From CAVQJU01 sp963729215 (lineage in GTDB: Bacteria; Acidobacteriota; Vicinamibacteria; Vicinamibacterales; CAVVIG01): 59,534 nucleotides of DNA. The first letter of the stretch is position 1, and each line of letters begins with the position of its first letter. Position numbers and translations under genes: made by a program. The notes beneath the pieces were generated by a model. That model had not been told where the DNA came from and ran no database searches. It saw only the letters and a list, made by a program, of their open reading frames with translations. Location: NCBI GenBank assembly GCA_963729215.1, contig CAVSND010000007.1:1-59534 (forward strand), in the 5' to 3' direction. Shown one piece after another: positions 25,923 to 33,953 of this stretch.

Positions 25923-26711
25923 ATGAGACTTTTTGCGATCCTGACAGCGCTCGTGTCGATCGTCGCCGCTCCCGTCGTGACCCACGCTCAGCGCGGCGGC
26001 GCCGGTGGCCGCGGACGCGGCGCGCCAGCCACGGCGCGCGAGGGCGCCGCGATCGATCTCACCGGGTATTGGGTGTCCGTGATCAGCGAGGACTGGAAAT
26101 TCCGGATGGTCACGCCCAAGAAGGGCGTCTACGACTCGCTGACGCTCAACAACGAAGGCCGCCGCGTCGCCGACACCTGGGATCCCGCGAAAGACGAAGC
26201 CGCCGGCGAGCAGTGCCGCGCTTACGGCGCCGCCAACATCATGCGCGTTCCCGGCCGGCTGCACATCACCTGGCAGGACGACAACACGCTGCGTATCGAC
26301 GCCGACGCCGGGACGCAGACGCGCCTCGTCCGGTTTTCAGGAGCAGCCCCCGGGGCTGGCGCCCCTGAAGCTGCTGGAACAGACAACGCGCCGACATGGC
26401 AGGGACAATCGACCGGCCAGTGGGAGTACGCGGCTGGAGCGCGCGGGGGGCCGCGCACCGGAAACCTGAAGGTCGTGACGACCAACCTGCGTCCGGGTTA
26501 CGTGCGCAAGAACGGCGCGCCCTACAGCAGCAAGACGGTCATGACGGAGTACTTCGACCTCAACGCGATGCCGAACGGCGACAACTGGTTCACCGTGACG
26601 ACCAAGGTTGAAGACCCCGTCTACTTCTCGCGGCCGTATCTGACGACCACGGATTTCAAGAAGCTTCCCGACGCTGCCGGGTGGAAGCCCGTGCCCTGTT
26701 CGGCGCGCTGA
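25923..26711 (+). CDS. Exported protein of the TIDDPxxYTRP-related family
   Basis: 262 residues with a signal peptide (MRLFAILTALVSIVAAPVVT, then HAQ) and a Gly/Arg-rich linker. The mature part starts IDLTGYWVSVISEDWKFRMV and includes QCRAYGAANIMRVPGRLHIT. It ends with NLKVVTTNLRPGYVRKNG and VTTKVEDPVYFSRPYLTTTD, which parallels the first half of the 23544 protein. Function is unknown. It is probably in one unit with the two genes before it, making a three-gene exported set. Confidence 0.7.
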   Translation: MRLFAILTALVSIVAAPVVTHAQRGGAGGRGRGAPATAREGAAIDLTGYWVSVISEDWKFRMVTPKKGVYDSLTLNNEGRRVADTWDPAKDEAAGEQCRAYGAANIMRVPGRLHITWQDDNTLRIDADAGTQTRLVRFSGAAPGAGAPEAAGTDNAPTWQGQSTGQWEYAAGARGGPRTGNLKVVTTNLRPGYVRKNGAPYSSKTVMTEYFDLNAMPNGDNWFTVTTKVEDPVYFSRPYLTTTDFKKLPDAAGWKPVPCSAR

Positions 26712-26744
26712 TGTTCCCGTAGCGTCAGACGTTACCCCTCGTAG

Positions 26745-26764
26745 CGTCCGGCTTCAGCCGGACG
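26745..26764. repeat. CGTCCGGC-TTCA-GCCGGACG hairpin
   Basis: An exact copy of the first hairpin at 7504-7523, including the TTCA loop and the preceding GTAG. It is placed between an exported protein and the serine hydrolase. Confidence 0.85.
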
Positions 26765-26778
26765 CAGGAGATTCGATC

Positions 26779-28062
26779 ATGAAAACCGCCGTCTCGTGTG
26801 CCCTGTTTCTCGCCGTCCTCGGGCTGTCGGTCATGACCGTCTCGACCGCGTCTTCATCGGGAGTGAAGCCCGAGGATGTCGGCCTGTCGTCTGAACGACT
26901 CCAGCGGATCAGCCAGATGGTCGCGCGCCGGATCGCCGCGGGAGAGATCGCCGGCGCCGTGACGATCGTCGCGCGCAAAGGCAAGGTCGCGCACCTGTCG
27001 GCCCAGGGCGTCACGGATCTGGAATCGAAGCAGGCGATGACCCCGGCCGCCATGTTCCGCATCGCGTCGATGACCAAGCCGGTCGTCGGCGTCTCGATCA
27101 TGATGATGGTCGAAGAAGGCCGGCTGCACCTGAATGACCCGGTCTCCCGCTACATCCCGGAATTTCGCGCAATGAAGGTGGGCATGCCCCAGCCGGCGAC
27201 GCCGATTCCCGGCGGCGGACAGCCTTTGCCCCTGCCAGGGCGAGGCGCCGAGCCGTCGTTTTATGCGGTGCCCGCCCAGCGTGAGATCACGATCAAAGAT
27301 CTGCTGACGCACGTCTCCGGCCTTGGCAGCGGACCGATGGGCAACAGCGGGATCGAAAAGGTGGCGCGCAAGGACGGCGACAAGCTGTCCGATTACATCC
27401 CGCGGCTGGGAAGCACGGTGCTCGAGTTCCAGCCTGGTTCCCGCTGGACGTACAGCCCCGGCGCCGGCTTCGAGACGCTGGGCCGCATCGTGGAGATCGC
27501 GTCAGGCGTGCCGCTCGATCAATTCTTCCGCACCAGGATCTTCGATCCCCTGGGCATGAAGGACATCACGTTCTGGCCGAGCGACGCGCAGTGGAAGCGC
27601 GTGGCGACCGTCTACGGGCGGACGCCGACCGGCCTGACGAAGGCGGCCATGCCCAACGACACGCTCGGCAAAGGCGTCTACTTCCGCGGATCGGGCGGCC
27701 TGTTCAGCACGGCTGAAGACTACATTCCGCTCGGGATGATGCTCGCGAACGGCGGCGAACTGAACGGGAAGCGGCTCCTCAGCCGCAAGACCGTCGAGAT
27801 GATGAGCGCCGCGCATGTTCCTGATACGCTGCCCGGCCGCCCCGCCGGCGAGGGCTACGGCCTGAGCGTCCGCGTCGTCACGAACCATGCCGCGCGCGGC
27901 ACGATGCTATCCGACGGCACCTACGGCTGGACCGGCGCGCAGGGCACGCACTTCTTCGTCGATCCGAAGGAGCAGCTGGTCGGCGTGCTGATGGTGCAGA
28001 CGACGATCCAGGAGATGCAGCGCGAGTTCGAAGATCTCGTCGCACAGTCAGTAAACGATTAA
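26779..28062 (+). CDS. Serine hydrolase, class C beta-lactamase/esterase family
   Basis: 427 residues with a signal peptide (MKTAVSCALFLAVLGLSVMT). The active-site SxxK is S97-M-T-K100 (MFRIASMTKPVVGVS). The tyrosine motif is WTYSPGAGFETLG, and the end shows TYGWTGAQGTHFFVDPKEQL in place of the KTG motif. Such proteins are mostly esterases or peptidases rather than true beta-lactamases. The position after a signal peptide places it in the periplasm. GGAG precedes the ATG. The composite repeat array starts just after its stop. Confidence 0.85.
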   Translation: MKTAVSCALFLAVLGLSVMTVSTASSSGVKPEDVGLSSERLQRISQMVARRIAAGEIAGAVTIVARKGKVAHLSAQGVTDLESKQAMTPAAMFRIASMTKPVVGVSIMMMVEEGRLHLNDPVSRYIPEFRAMKVGMPQPATPIPGGGQPLPLPGRGAEPSFYAVPAQREITIKDLLTHVSGLGSGPMGNSGIEKVARKDGDKLSDYIPRLGSTVLEFQPGSRWTYSPGAGFETLGRIVEIASGVPLDQFFRTRIFDPLGMKDITFWPSDAQWKRVATVYGRTPTGLTKAAMPNDTLGKGVYFRGSGGLFSTAEDYIPLGMMLANGGELNGKRLLSRKTVEMMSAAHVPDTLPGRPAGEGYGLSVRVVTNHAARGTMLSDGTYGWTGAQGTHFFVDPKEQLVGVLMVQTTIQEMQREFEDLVAQSVND

Positions 28063-28072
28063 GACGGGATCG

Positions 28073-28336
28073 TTCAACGTGCTCGGCGGCCACGGCTCCA
28101 AAGGGCTTGGCGGTCACGGTTTCAAAGGGCGGGGCGGTCACGGTTGCAACGTGCGTTGGCGGCACGGCTGCAACGTGCTCGGCGGTCGCTGCACGCTTGG
28201 CGCACGGTCTCAAACGTGCTCGCCAGCACCTTGTGTATTCGCCCTCCGGCACCTTGCGCGTTCACACTGCCGCACCTTGCTTGATGGCACTGCAGCCCCT
28301 TGCGTGTTCGCACTCCCGCGCTTTGCGTGTTCGCGG
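28073..28336. repeat. Composite inverted tandem array, copy 1
   Basis: Arm 1 (about 28075-28220) has five degenerate units of about 24 bases of the type GTGCTCGGCGGCCACGGCTC. Arm 2 (about 28221-28336) has five units of about 23 bases of the type GCACCTTGCGTGTTCGC. Arm 2 resembles arm 1 read in reverse complement, so the element is a head-to-head array. 28085-28119 matches 38808-38842 inverted, with one mismatch in 35 bases. The element lies between convergent gene ends. Confidence 0.75.
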
Positions 28337-28343
28337 CCGAGTT

Positions 28344-28884
28344 CTATCGTGGCCGTGGCACCGGGATGTCGCCGACCGTTTGGCGTTTCCTGAACTTCCA
28401 CCTGCCGTCTTCCTTCACGTACTCGTCGCGGTAGGTCGCCAGCAGCAGGAAGTCGGCCTTGCTGTTGTCCGGCGTCGCCATGACGAAGCCGCCCTTGCTG
28501 ATGCCGGTACCGCGGTCACCCTGGATGTCGATCGACTCGTTGAAGTACAGGTGGTAGTTCCTGCCCTTGGAGTCCGGGTAGTTCGTGCCGATGGCCTTCT
28601 CCAGGAACTCCCCGATCGCCGCGGGACCTTTCGCCGATCCCACCTCGGCGTCTCTCGAAAACAGCAGCGAGAACGCTTTGAAATCCCTCGCGTCGAGCGT
28701 CCGGCCGTATTCGGCATAGAGCGTCCGGATGGCTTCGCGCGCCTCGAGAGCCTGCACCCGCGCCGCGAGGCCCTCGTCTCGGCTCCCCTGCGCGCGGAGA
28801 GCTGTTCTGAGCCAGCGTGCCGAGCACGACGGCGGTCAATCCGACGACCATGAATGCGGCAACGAACGAAACGCGTTTCATCAT
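28344..28884 (-). CDS. SnoaL-like exported protein with a frameshift after the signal peptide
   Basis: The 137-residue core from 28757 is a SnoaL/NTF2-like domain (LEAREAIRTLYAEYGRTLDA; YHLYFNESIDIQGDRG; LLATYRDEYVKEDGRWKFRK). One frame away, from ATG 28884, is a clean signal peptide (MMKRVSFVAAFMVVGLTAVV, then LGTLAQNS). Shifting by one base near 28805 joins them without a break (AQNS, then ALRAQGSRDEGLAARVQALE). The gene is therefore a single exported SnoaL protein interrupted by a one-base indel. Function unknown; SnoaL folds serve as small cyclases, hydrolases or binding modules. Confidence 0.7.
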
Positions 28885-28900
28885 TGTCCCTGGCCCCCAG

Positions 28901-28944
28901 CCCCTAACCTCGAACCTCTTGAACCTCTCGAACGTCTCGAACCT
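28901..28944 (-). repeat. GAGGTTCGA nonamer repeats after the VOC stop
   Basis: Read on the minus strand the stop of the VOC gene is followed at once by AGGTTCGAGACGTTCGAGAG and further units, about five in all. Confidence 0.75.
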
Positions 28945-30036
28945 CTACCCCTGACAGACGTCTCCGAGCACGCCCGCGCCGCCGCAGTACTTCGTGTCCT
29001 GAATCTGAATCAGGAGACCGTCCGGGTCGGTGAAATACAGCTCCGGCGTGCCCTCTTTCGCGCCGCCGCGATTCTCCATCCTCATGCTGATGTAGTGCAC
29101 GAGCGGACCGGCCGGACGCTGCGCACTGCCTCTCGGCTTGATGCCGTAGCTCTCGAGCGTCTTGATCACCGCGTCCGGGTTGAACCCGTCCATGTTCATG
29201 CACAGGTGGTTAATGCTGCCGCTGACAGCGGGAGCCGGGCCCGGGGCATTCGCGCGGCCGCGTCCGCCGCCGCCGGCGAACATCAGGAACTGCACGCCGC
29301 CGACGCCGAGCACCGGCGCCGTCGGACCCTGGTACGCCTGGACGCGGAGGCCGAGCAGATCCTGGTAGAACGTGTTGGCCCGGGCGCCGTCAGCGCCGAA
29401 GATCGTGCAGTGGCTCCAGCCGCGGAGCGCAATCAGACCCTTCTTCGGCGACGCCTCCGGCGGCGGGCACACGTTGCCGAGCGGGCCGGCGCCACCGCAG
29501 TACCGCGGATCCTGCAACTGCATCACGACGCCGTCCGGATCGCTGAAATAGAGCTCCGGCGTGCCCTCGCGCGCGCCGCCGGTTTCGGGACCGCGGACAC
29601 GTACCCGCATCTTGAGCGGGCCGCCACCGAGTCCGCCGCCGCCGGCATTGCCCGCCTCGTCTGTCCGCGCGATACCGCGCTGTGTGAGGATCGCGGTGAG
29701 CCGATCGACGTTGAAATCCTCGACGCCAAGGCAGATGTGGTTGATGCCCGGCGCGTTCGTGCCGGCCGAGCTCACGCCCAGAAACTGCGGTCCGGCGCCG
29801 ATCTGCAGGTTGGCCGTCATGCCCTGCCGGCTGACGATCGGCATGCCGAACAGGCCCTGATAGAAATCCACCGAGCGCTTGACGTCCGACACCGACAGCG
29901 TGACGTGGTTGATGCCCGTCACTCTGATCGCCGACGGCGCCCCCTGCGCGAACGCTCGCGGCGCCAGCGGCGCCACGGCCAGCGCCGGAATCGACTGCAG
30001 CAGTTGCCGTCTCGTCAGCACCCTATCTAATCCCAT
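28945..30036 (-). CDS. Exported protein with two VOC (glyoxalase/dioxygenase fold) domains
   Basis: From ATG 30036 it has 363 residues. The opening TRRQLLQSIPALAVAPLAPR, then AFAQ, resembles a Tat signal (RR followed by a hydrophobic run), suggesting export in folded, metal-loaded form. Two VOC repeats follow: INHVTLSVSDVKRSVDFYQG to LYFSDPDGVVMQLQDPRYCG, and WSHCTIFGADGARANTFYQD to LYFTDPDGLLIQIQDTKYCG. Each has the final P-D-G strand. Ligand histidines appear in INHV, INHI, WSH and INHL. Substrate unknown. It lies seven bases after the next upstream gene. Confidence 0.8.
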   Translation of the reverse strand: MGLDRVLTRRQLLQSIPALAVAPLAPRAFAQGAPSAIRVTGINHVTLSVSDVKRSVDFYQGLFGMPIVSRQGMTANLQIGAGPQFLGVSSAGTNAPGINHICLGVEDFNVDRLTAILTQRGIARTDEAGNAGGGGLGGGPLKMRVRVRGPETGGAREGTPELYFSDPDGVVMQLQDPRYCGGAGPLGNVCPPPEASPKKGLIALRGWSHCTIFGADGARANTFYQDLLGLRVQAYQGPTAPVLGVGGVQFLMFAGGGGRGRANAPGPAPAVSGSINHLCMNMDGFNPDAVIKTLESYGIKPRGSAQRPAGPLVHYISMRMENRGGAKEGTPELYFTDPDGLLIQIQDTKYCGGAGVLGDVCQG

Positions 30037-30063
30037 CCGCACTTTGCGCGATCGCACCCGTGG

Positions 30064-31032
30064 TCAGTTCCCGCTGAGACTTCTGAACGGCGAGTTGATG
30101 TGATACGTCGCCGCCGGGCCGATCATCTCGACGCGGCGGATCTTGCCGCCGTCGATCAGAAAAGCTTCGGTCACCAGGATGCTGCCGGGCCGGTTGAAGC
30201 CGCGATACGAGTACGCCCGGCCGTCGGACAGCGTGCCCGAGTTCACCGTGCCCTGATCGAACACACAGTGCGCCCACACGACGCCGCGCTCGGCGTCGAC
30301 GAGCGGATACCGGCGGTTGTGAATCGCCTGGACGACGAAGTAGTAGCCCATCTTGAACTGCCCCATGCAGTCCAGGGCGAATGGCCCCTCGACGTTCGGA
30401 ACGTTCGTTGTCGGCGAGCCGTTCTCGATGCGGTGGCAGTCGTTCGTGAACGGATACGTGCCGGTGCCGTTGACGCCGCGGCCGTCGTTCTTCTGCAGAC
30501 CCGAGAAGTACGCGTCCGCAACCGCGATCATCTCAGGGCGTGAGAGCCGCTGCGCGGGCGGGATGGTCTTGAACCAGATGTCTTCGGCCTTGCCGGCATC
30601 CACGGCCGCGATGTTGTTGGGGCCACCGCCGCCTGGCTTGAAGTACACCGATTCGATCTCCGTGATGCGTCCAAGCTCGATGCGCAGCCGGAGCGACATC
30701 AGGATCGGCCCGCCCGCCTCGCGCATCGTGCCCATCATGGCGACCTGACCGAACTCGGGATCCGCGAAGATGTGTTTGTAGTTGCCGAGGCCCTCAGCCG
30801 TCTTCCAGAAGCCGTCGCCAACCTTCAGGACCTGGCTGTTCTCGGTGTAAATGACGTCCTCGGACAGCGGCACGCCTTTGGGATCGTGTTTGACCACCGC
30901 GGCGAGATACTGGTCGATCACGCCCTCGAGGCAGGCGCGGTTGCAGTTCAGCGGGATCGGACCAACCGACGCGCGCACGCGCATGCGGGAAGAACCCGCT
31001 CGCGAGGGCGGCAAGTGCGGTCGCCGCATCAC
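30064..31032 (-). CDS. Uncharacterised exported protein with two repeated SnoaL-like halves
   Basis: 322 residues as read. Each half has an NTF2-like pattern, first CNRACLEGVIDQYLAAVVKH with EFGQVAMMGTMREAGGPILM, then MIAVADAYFSGLQKNDGRGV with a long strand region to FLIDGGKIRRVEMIG. Cys pairs (CNRAC; CHRIEN; LDCMG) suggest disulphides. I recall such proteins as DUF8021-like, with low certainty. The amino end as read lacks a signal, but one frame away from GTG 31036 is MRDAATALAALASGFFPHAR, so a one-base indel near 30970 probably separates the two. Confidence 0.6.
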   Translation of the reverse strand: MMRRPHLPPSRAGSSRMRVRASVGPIPLNCNRACLEGVIDQYLAAVVKHDPKGVPLSEDVIYTENSQVLKVGDGFWKTAEGLGNYKHIFADPEFGQVAMMGTMREAGGPILMSLRLRIELGRITEIESVYFKPGGGGPNNIAAVDAGKAEDIWFKTIPPAQRLSRPEMIAVADAYFSGLQKNDGRGVNGTGTYPFTNDCHRIENGSPTTNVPNVEGPFALDCMGQFKMGYYFVVQAIHNRRYPLVDAERGVVWAHCVFDQGTVNSGTLSDGRAYSYRGFNRPGSILVTEAFLIDGGKIRRVEMIGPAATYHINSPFRSLSGN

Positions 31033-31064
31033 GCACTAAATCGAACGTAATCGCATCGTCTGCA

Positions 31065-31122
31065 TCTCCTCCCCGAACCTCGAGAACCTCTCAACCTCTG
31101 ACCTTCGTGCCTTCGTGATAGG
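31065..31122 (-). repeat. GAGGTT/CACGAAGG word repeats after the PQQ gene
   Basis: On the minus strand the stop at 31126 is followed by CACGAAGGCACGAAGG and then AGAGGTTGAGAGGTTCTCGA, mixing two spacer words. Confidence 0.65.
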
Positions 31123-31125
31123 GCG

Positions 31126-33264
31126 TCATTTTTTGTCCGGCAGCGCAAACACATACAGCGCGTTGCCCGTCGCCGGCGGATGCAGGTCGGGGGCGATCGT
31201 CGCCGGCACGAGGCGCGGGCTGCCGCCGCCGTTGCCGGTCGTGACGGCCAGGTACTGCTTGCCGTCGATGCTGAACGTGACGGGGAAGCCCTGCACGGAT
31301 GTGCCGAGCCGCGTTTCCCAGAGGATCTTGCCCGTCTTGACGTCGAACGCCCTGAACCGTCGATCGAGGTCTCCCGCGAACGCGACGCCGCCGGCCGTCG
31401 AGATGGTGGCCGTCATGAACGGCGCCCGCTGCTGGTACGACCACATCTCTTTCATCGTGCGCACGTCGAACGCCGCCAGCTTGCCGATGTTGCCCTCGGA
31501 GCCGGGCATCTCGTAGAACCGCCGGCCGGCGCCGCCGCCGCTGCCGCCGCCCTCCTTCTGGTCTACTTTCTGCGCGTTCATCTCGAGACAGCTCTGGCTG
31601 AGCGGGATGATCAGCTGGTTCGTGCCCTGGTGATAGCTCGACGCCGGCCAGTTGTGGCCGCCTTCCGTGCTCGGACATCCCTGCACCCAGACGCCGAACT
31701 TCTGCTCGAGCACCTCGGCGCGGTACGTGGGACGCCCGGTCTTCGGATCGAAGGAGTCCCAGACATTCTGAAAGACGGTCTCCTTGTGCCCGAGATATTT
31801 GCCGGTCTTCCGGTCGAGCTTCCACAGCACGCCGTCCTTGCCGACCGTGAAGAGCAGGTTCTGGTTGTTGTCGTCCACGAGCAGCCGCTCGAACACGATG
31901 TCGAGATCGAGCGACTCGGCCGGCGCGTGCTGATAGAACCAGGCGAGCTTGCCGGTATCCACGTCGAGCGCCAGCGTCGAGCTCGTGTAGAGCGCATCGT
32001 CTTTGACGCTCATGCCGCGGCTGATCGGCATCCACGGTTTGGCCTGCGCGGTGCCCCAGAACGTCAGGTTGGACACGGGGTCGAAGCTGCCGGTAATCCA
32101 CGACTCACCGCCAGCCCGGAACAGCGTCGGCAGCGTGCCCCACGTCTCGCCGCCGGGCTCGCCCTGCGCCGCCGTCGTGTTGAACCGCCACAGCTGCTTG
32201 CCCGTGGCCGCGTCGTACGCGCTGATGAAACACTTTTCCTCGCGGTACGTCTGGCAGCCGCCGAGCCCCTGGATCACCTTGCCCTTGGCGACGAGCGGAC
32301 CGCTGCTGGTGCTGTAGTTGCCCTTGGTGCGATCGCCGATGGTCGTGTCCCAGACCGTCTTGCCCGTTCGCGCGTCGAACGCCATGAGATGCGCGTCGCT
32401 CGTGGCGACGAAGAGCTTGTCTTCGTAGATGCTGATGCCGCGCATCGCGGCGCCGTTCGCGTTGCTGCCGTAGCGGTTTTCCCAGATCAGCTCGCCGCTC
32501 TTGCCGTCGATCGCCTGAAGCACGTTGCCGGGGTTGTTGAGATAGATGACGCCGTTGTGGACGATCGGCGCCGGCTGGTTGGCGCCGCCTTCGTTCATCG
32601 CCCAGATCCACTGGAGGCGCAGATCCTTCACGTTGTCGGCGTTGATCTGGTTGAGGGGGCTGTAGTCCGAGGCGTGGTAGTCGCGGCGGATCATCAGCCA
32701 GTCCGCGGGATCCGGATTCCGCAGCATCGCCTCGGTGACCGGGACAAAGTTCTTCACTTCCCCATCGACGGTGATGCCGGCGGGTGGGCCCGCGGCCCGT
32801 CCGCGTCCGCCGCCGGCGGCTTGCGCGGCGGGAGGCGCGCCGCGTCCCGCCGGTGCGGCAGCGGCCGCCGCCGGCGCGCCGCCCCTCGCGATCGAGTTGA
32901 TGGCCACGTCCACGCTCGGCGTCAGCGCCTGTCCGCCGGCCGCTGCGCCGTTCGACTGCAGGATGAACGCGGCAATGCCGAGATATTCCTCCTGGCTCAG
33001 CGCGCCGGGCCGCGTCGGCGGCATCGTGAGCTGGATGAATGACAGAAGCTCGCGGGGCGTGCGGCGTCCCCACGCATCCATGAACTCCGAGCCTGCCAGC
33101 TGCGCGGCGTCGCCCGAGCCCTTGAGGTCCGCGAGGTGGCAGCTCGCGCAGTTGGTCTGGTAGGCGGTGCGCCCGGCCGCTGCCTGCGCCGCCGTGAAGA
33201 CGCCCGCCGGCGGCTGCTGCCCCGCCAGCATCACGAGGCCGCCTGTCGCCAGCACGCGTGACAA
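31126..33264 (-). CDS. Quinoprotein (PQQ beta-propeller) dehydrogenase with N-terminal cytochrome c
   Basis: 712 residues. A haem site CASCH is at 39-43 (YQTNCASCHLADLKGSG) with a Met ligand probably in LTMPPTRPG, followed by an Ala/Gly-rich linker. The eight-bladed PQQ propeller starts at DYSPLNQINADNVKDLRLQW and shows repeated tryptophan-docking strands (DGKSGELIWENRY; DARTGKTVWDTTI; DVKTGKILWETRL). Such periplasmic enzymes oxidise alcohols or sugars and pass electrons to the fused cytochrome. The natural signal peptide (MRGTGFQLVLVV) lies one frame away from ATG 33295, suggesting an indel near 33260. Confidence 0.85.
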   Translation of the reverse strand: MSRVLATGGLVMLAGQQPPAGVFTAAQAAAGRTAYQTNCASCHLADLKGSGDAAQLAGSEFMDAWGRRTPRELLSFIQLTMPPTRPGALSQEEYLGIAAFILQSNGAAAGGQALTPSVDVAINSIARGGAPAAAAAAPAGRGAPPAAQAAGGGRGRAAGPPAGITVDGEVKNFVPVTEAMLRNPDPADWLMIRRDYHASDYSPLNQINADNVKDLRLQWIWAMNEGGANQPAPIVHNGVIYLNNPGNVLQAIDGKSGELIWENRYGSNANGAAMRGISIYEDKLFVATSDAHLMAFDARTGKTVWDTTIGDRTKGNYSTSSGPLVAKGKVIQGLGGCQTYREEKCFISAYDAATGKQLWRFNTTAAQGEPGGETWGTLPTLFRAGGESWITGSFDPVSNLTFWGTAQAKPWMPISRGMSVKDDALYTSSTLALDVDTGKLAWFYQHAPAESLDLDIVFERLLVDDNNQNLLFTVGKDGVLWKLDRKTGKYLGHKETVFQNVWDSFDPKTGRPTYRAEVLEQKFGVWVQGCPSTEGGHNWPASSYHQGTNQLIIPLSQSCLEMNAQKVDQKEGGGSGGGAGRRFYEMPGSEGNIGKLAAFDVRTMKEMWSYQQRAPFMTATISTAGGVAFAGDLDRRFRAFDVKTGKILWETRLGTSVQGFPVTFSIDGKQYLAVTTGNGGGSPRLVPATIAPDLHPPATGNALYVFALPDKK

Positions 33265-33315
33265 CCAGCACGAGTTGGAATCCAGTTCCGCGCATGTTCT
33301 TCGCCTTTCCGCGTG

Positions 33316-33361
33316 CGTAGCGTCCGCCTTCGGGCGGACGTCCGGCTGAAGCCGGACGCTA
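33316..33361. repeat. Paired CGTCCGCC / CGTCCGGC hairpins
   Basis: CGTCCGCC-TTCG-GGCGGACG and CGTCCGGC-TGAA-GCCGGACG, flanked by GTAG and CTAC. The reverse complement gives nearly the same order of elements as 7501-7552. It separates the CHRD gene from the PQQ gene. Confidence 0.85.
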
Positions 33362-33811
33362 CTTCAGAATCCAGCCCCAGAGATTGCCCTCGGGCGCTTT
33401 CTCGCTCGCGACTTCGACGTAGAGGCGGCCTTCGTGCAGGCCCTTGATTTGTTCCGGCGTCAGGCTGATCGAGCCGGTCAGCGTCCCTCGAGTCGCCTTC
33501 GAGACGACGAGGTCGCCGAGAGAGGCTCCGCGGACGCCCTTGGCGGCGCCGGCGTGCACGGTCGCGGCTGTGGCCGGCGACTTGAGACCGTCAAACGCCC
33601 CGGTAATCGACAGCATGGCGCCGGAGAGCGTGGCCGTCGCCGAGCCCGATCCCGCCACCGTGCCGCGCATCCCGCCGTCCATCGGCACCGTGGTCAGTCG
33701 CACCTTGAAGCGCTCGGGATTCTGCGCGCTGCCCGCGGGAGCGAGCCAGACGACCGCGACCGCCGTCAGCACGGCCACGTACAGCTTCGGATTCATGAGG
33801 CACCTGCGCAT
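33359..33811 (-). CDS. CHRD domain exported protein
   Basis: 150 residues. The signal peptide MNPKLYVAVLTAVAVVWLAP (ending GSAQ) is followed by one CHRD-like domain (FKVRLTTVPMDGGMRGTVAG; LSITGAFDGLKSPATAATVH; LYVEVASEKAPEGNLWGWIL). CHRD domains occur in secreted bacterial proteins and animal chordin; their bacterial role is unproven. ATG 33811 is favoured by a -10 box nine bases upstream, though 33796 would also give a good signal peptide. Confidence 0.8.
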   Translation of the reverse strand: MRRCLMNPKLYVAVLTAVAVVWLAPAGSAQNPERFKVRLTTVPMDGGMRGTVAGSGSATATLSGAMLSITGAFDGLKSPATAATVHAGAAKGVRGASLGDLVVSKATRGTLTGSISLTPEQIKGLHEGRLYVEVASEKAPEGNLWGWILK

Positions 33812-33820
33812 GAGGGCTGC

Positions 33821-33826
33821 ATTCTA
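33821..33826 (-). promoter_or_regulatory. Extended -10 box TGCTAGAAT for the CHRD gene
   Basis: On the minus strand TAGAAT preceded by TGC (extended -10) ends nine bases before ATG 33811. A very similar TGCTAGGAT precedes the AAA ATPase start at 53794. Confidence 0.5.
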
Positions 33827-33844
33827 GCAGGGAGCGGACGAAGT

Positions 33845-33935
33845 CTCTCGAAATGTAGAACGGAGAATGCAGAACGTAGAAACCGCCTGAATTCGGATCG
33901 TTCTCCGTTCTACGTTCTCCGTTCTACGTTCCGCC
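33845..33935. repeat. AACGTAGAACGGAG words arranged as an inverted repeat
   Basis: One side reads TGTAGAACGGAGAATGCAGA and the other TTCTCCGTTCTACGTTCTCC. The two halves can pair over about 20 bases. The same word follows the stop at 5989. Confidence 0.75.
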
Positions 33936-33953
33936 AGAGCCGGCGAAGCCGGT

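Noticed and set aside
26779..28062. Serine hydrolase as a resistance beta-lactamase
   Set aside because: SxxK is present, but the KTG element is replaced and the family is mostly esterases or peptidases.
28073..28336. Possible CRISPR array
   Set aside because: Units are contiguous and degenerate, reverse direction in the middle and have no unique spacers or cas genes nearby.
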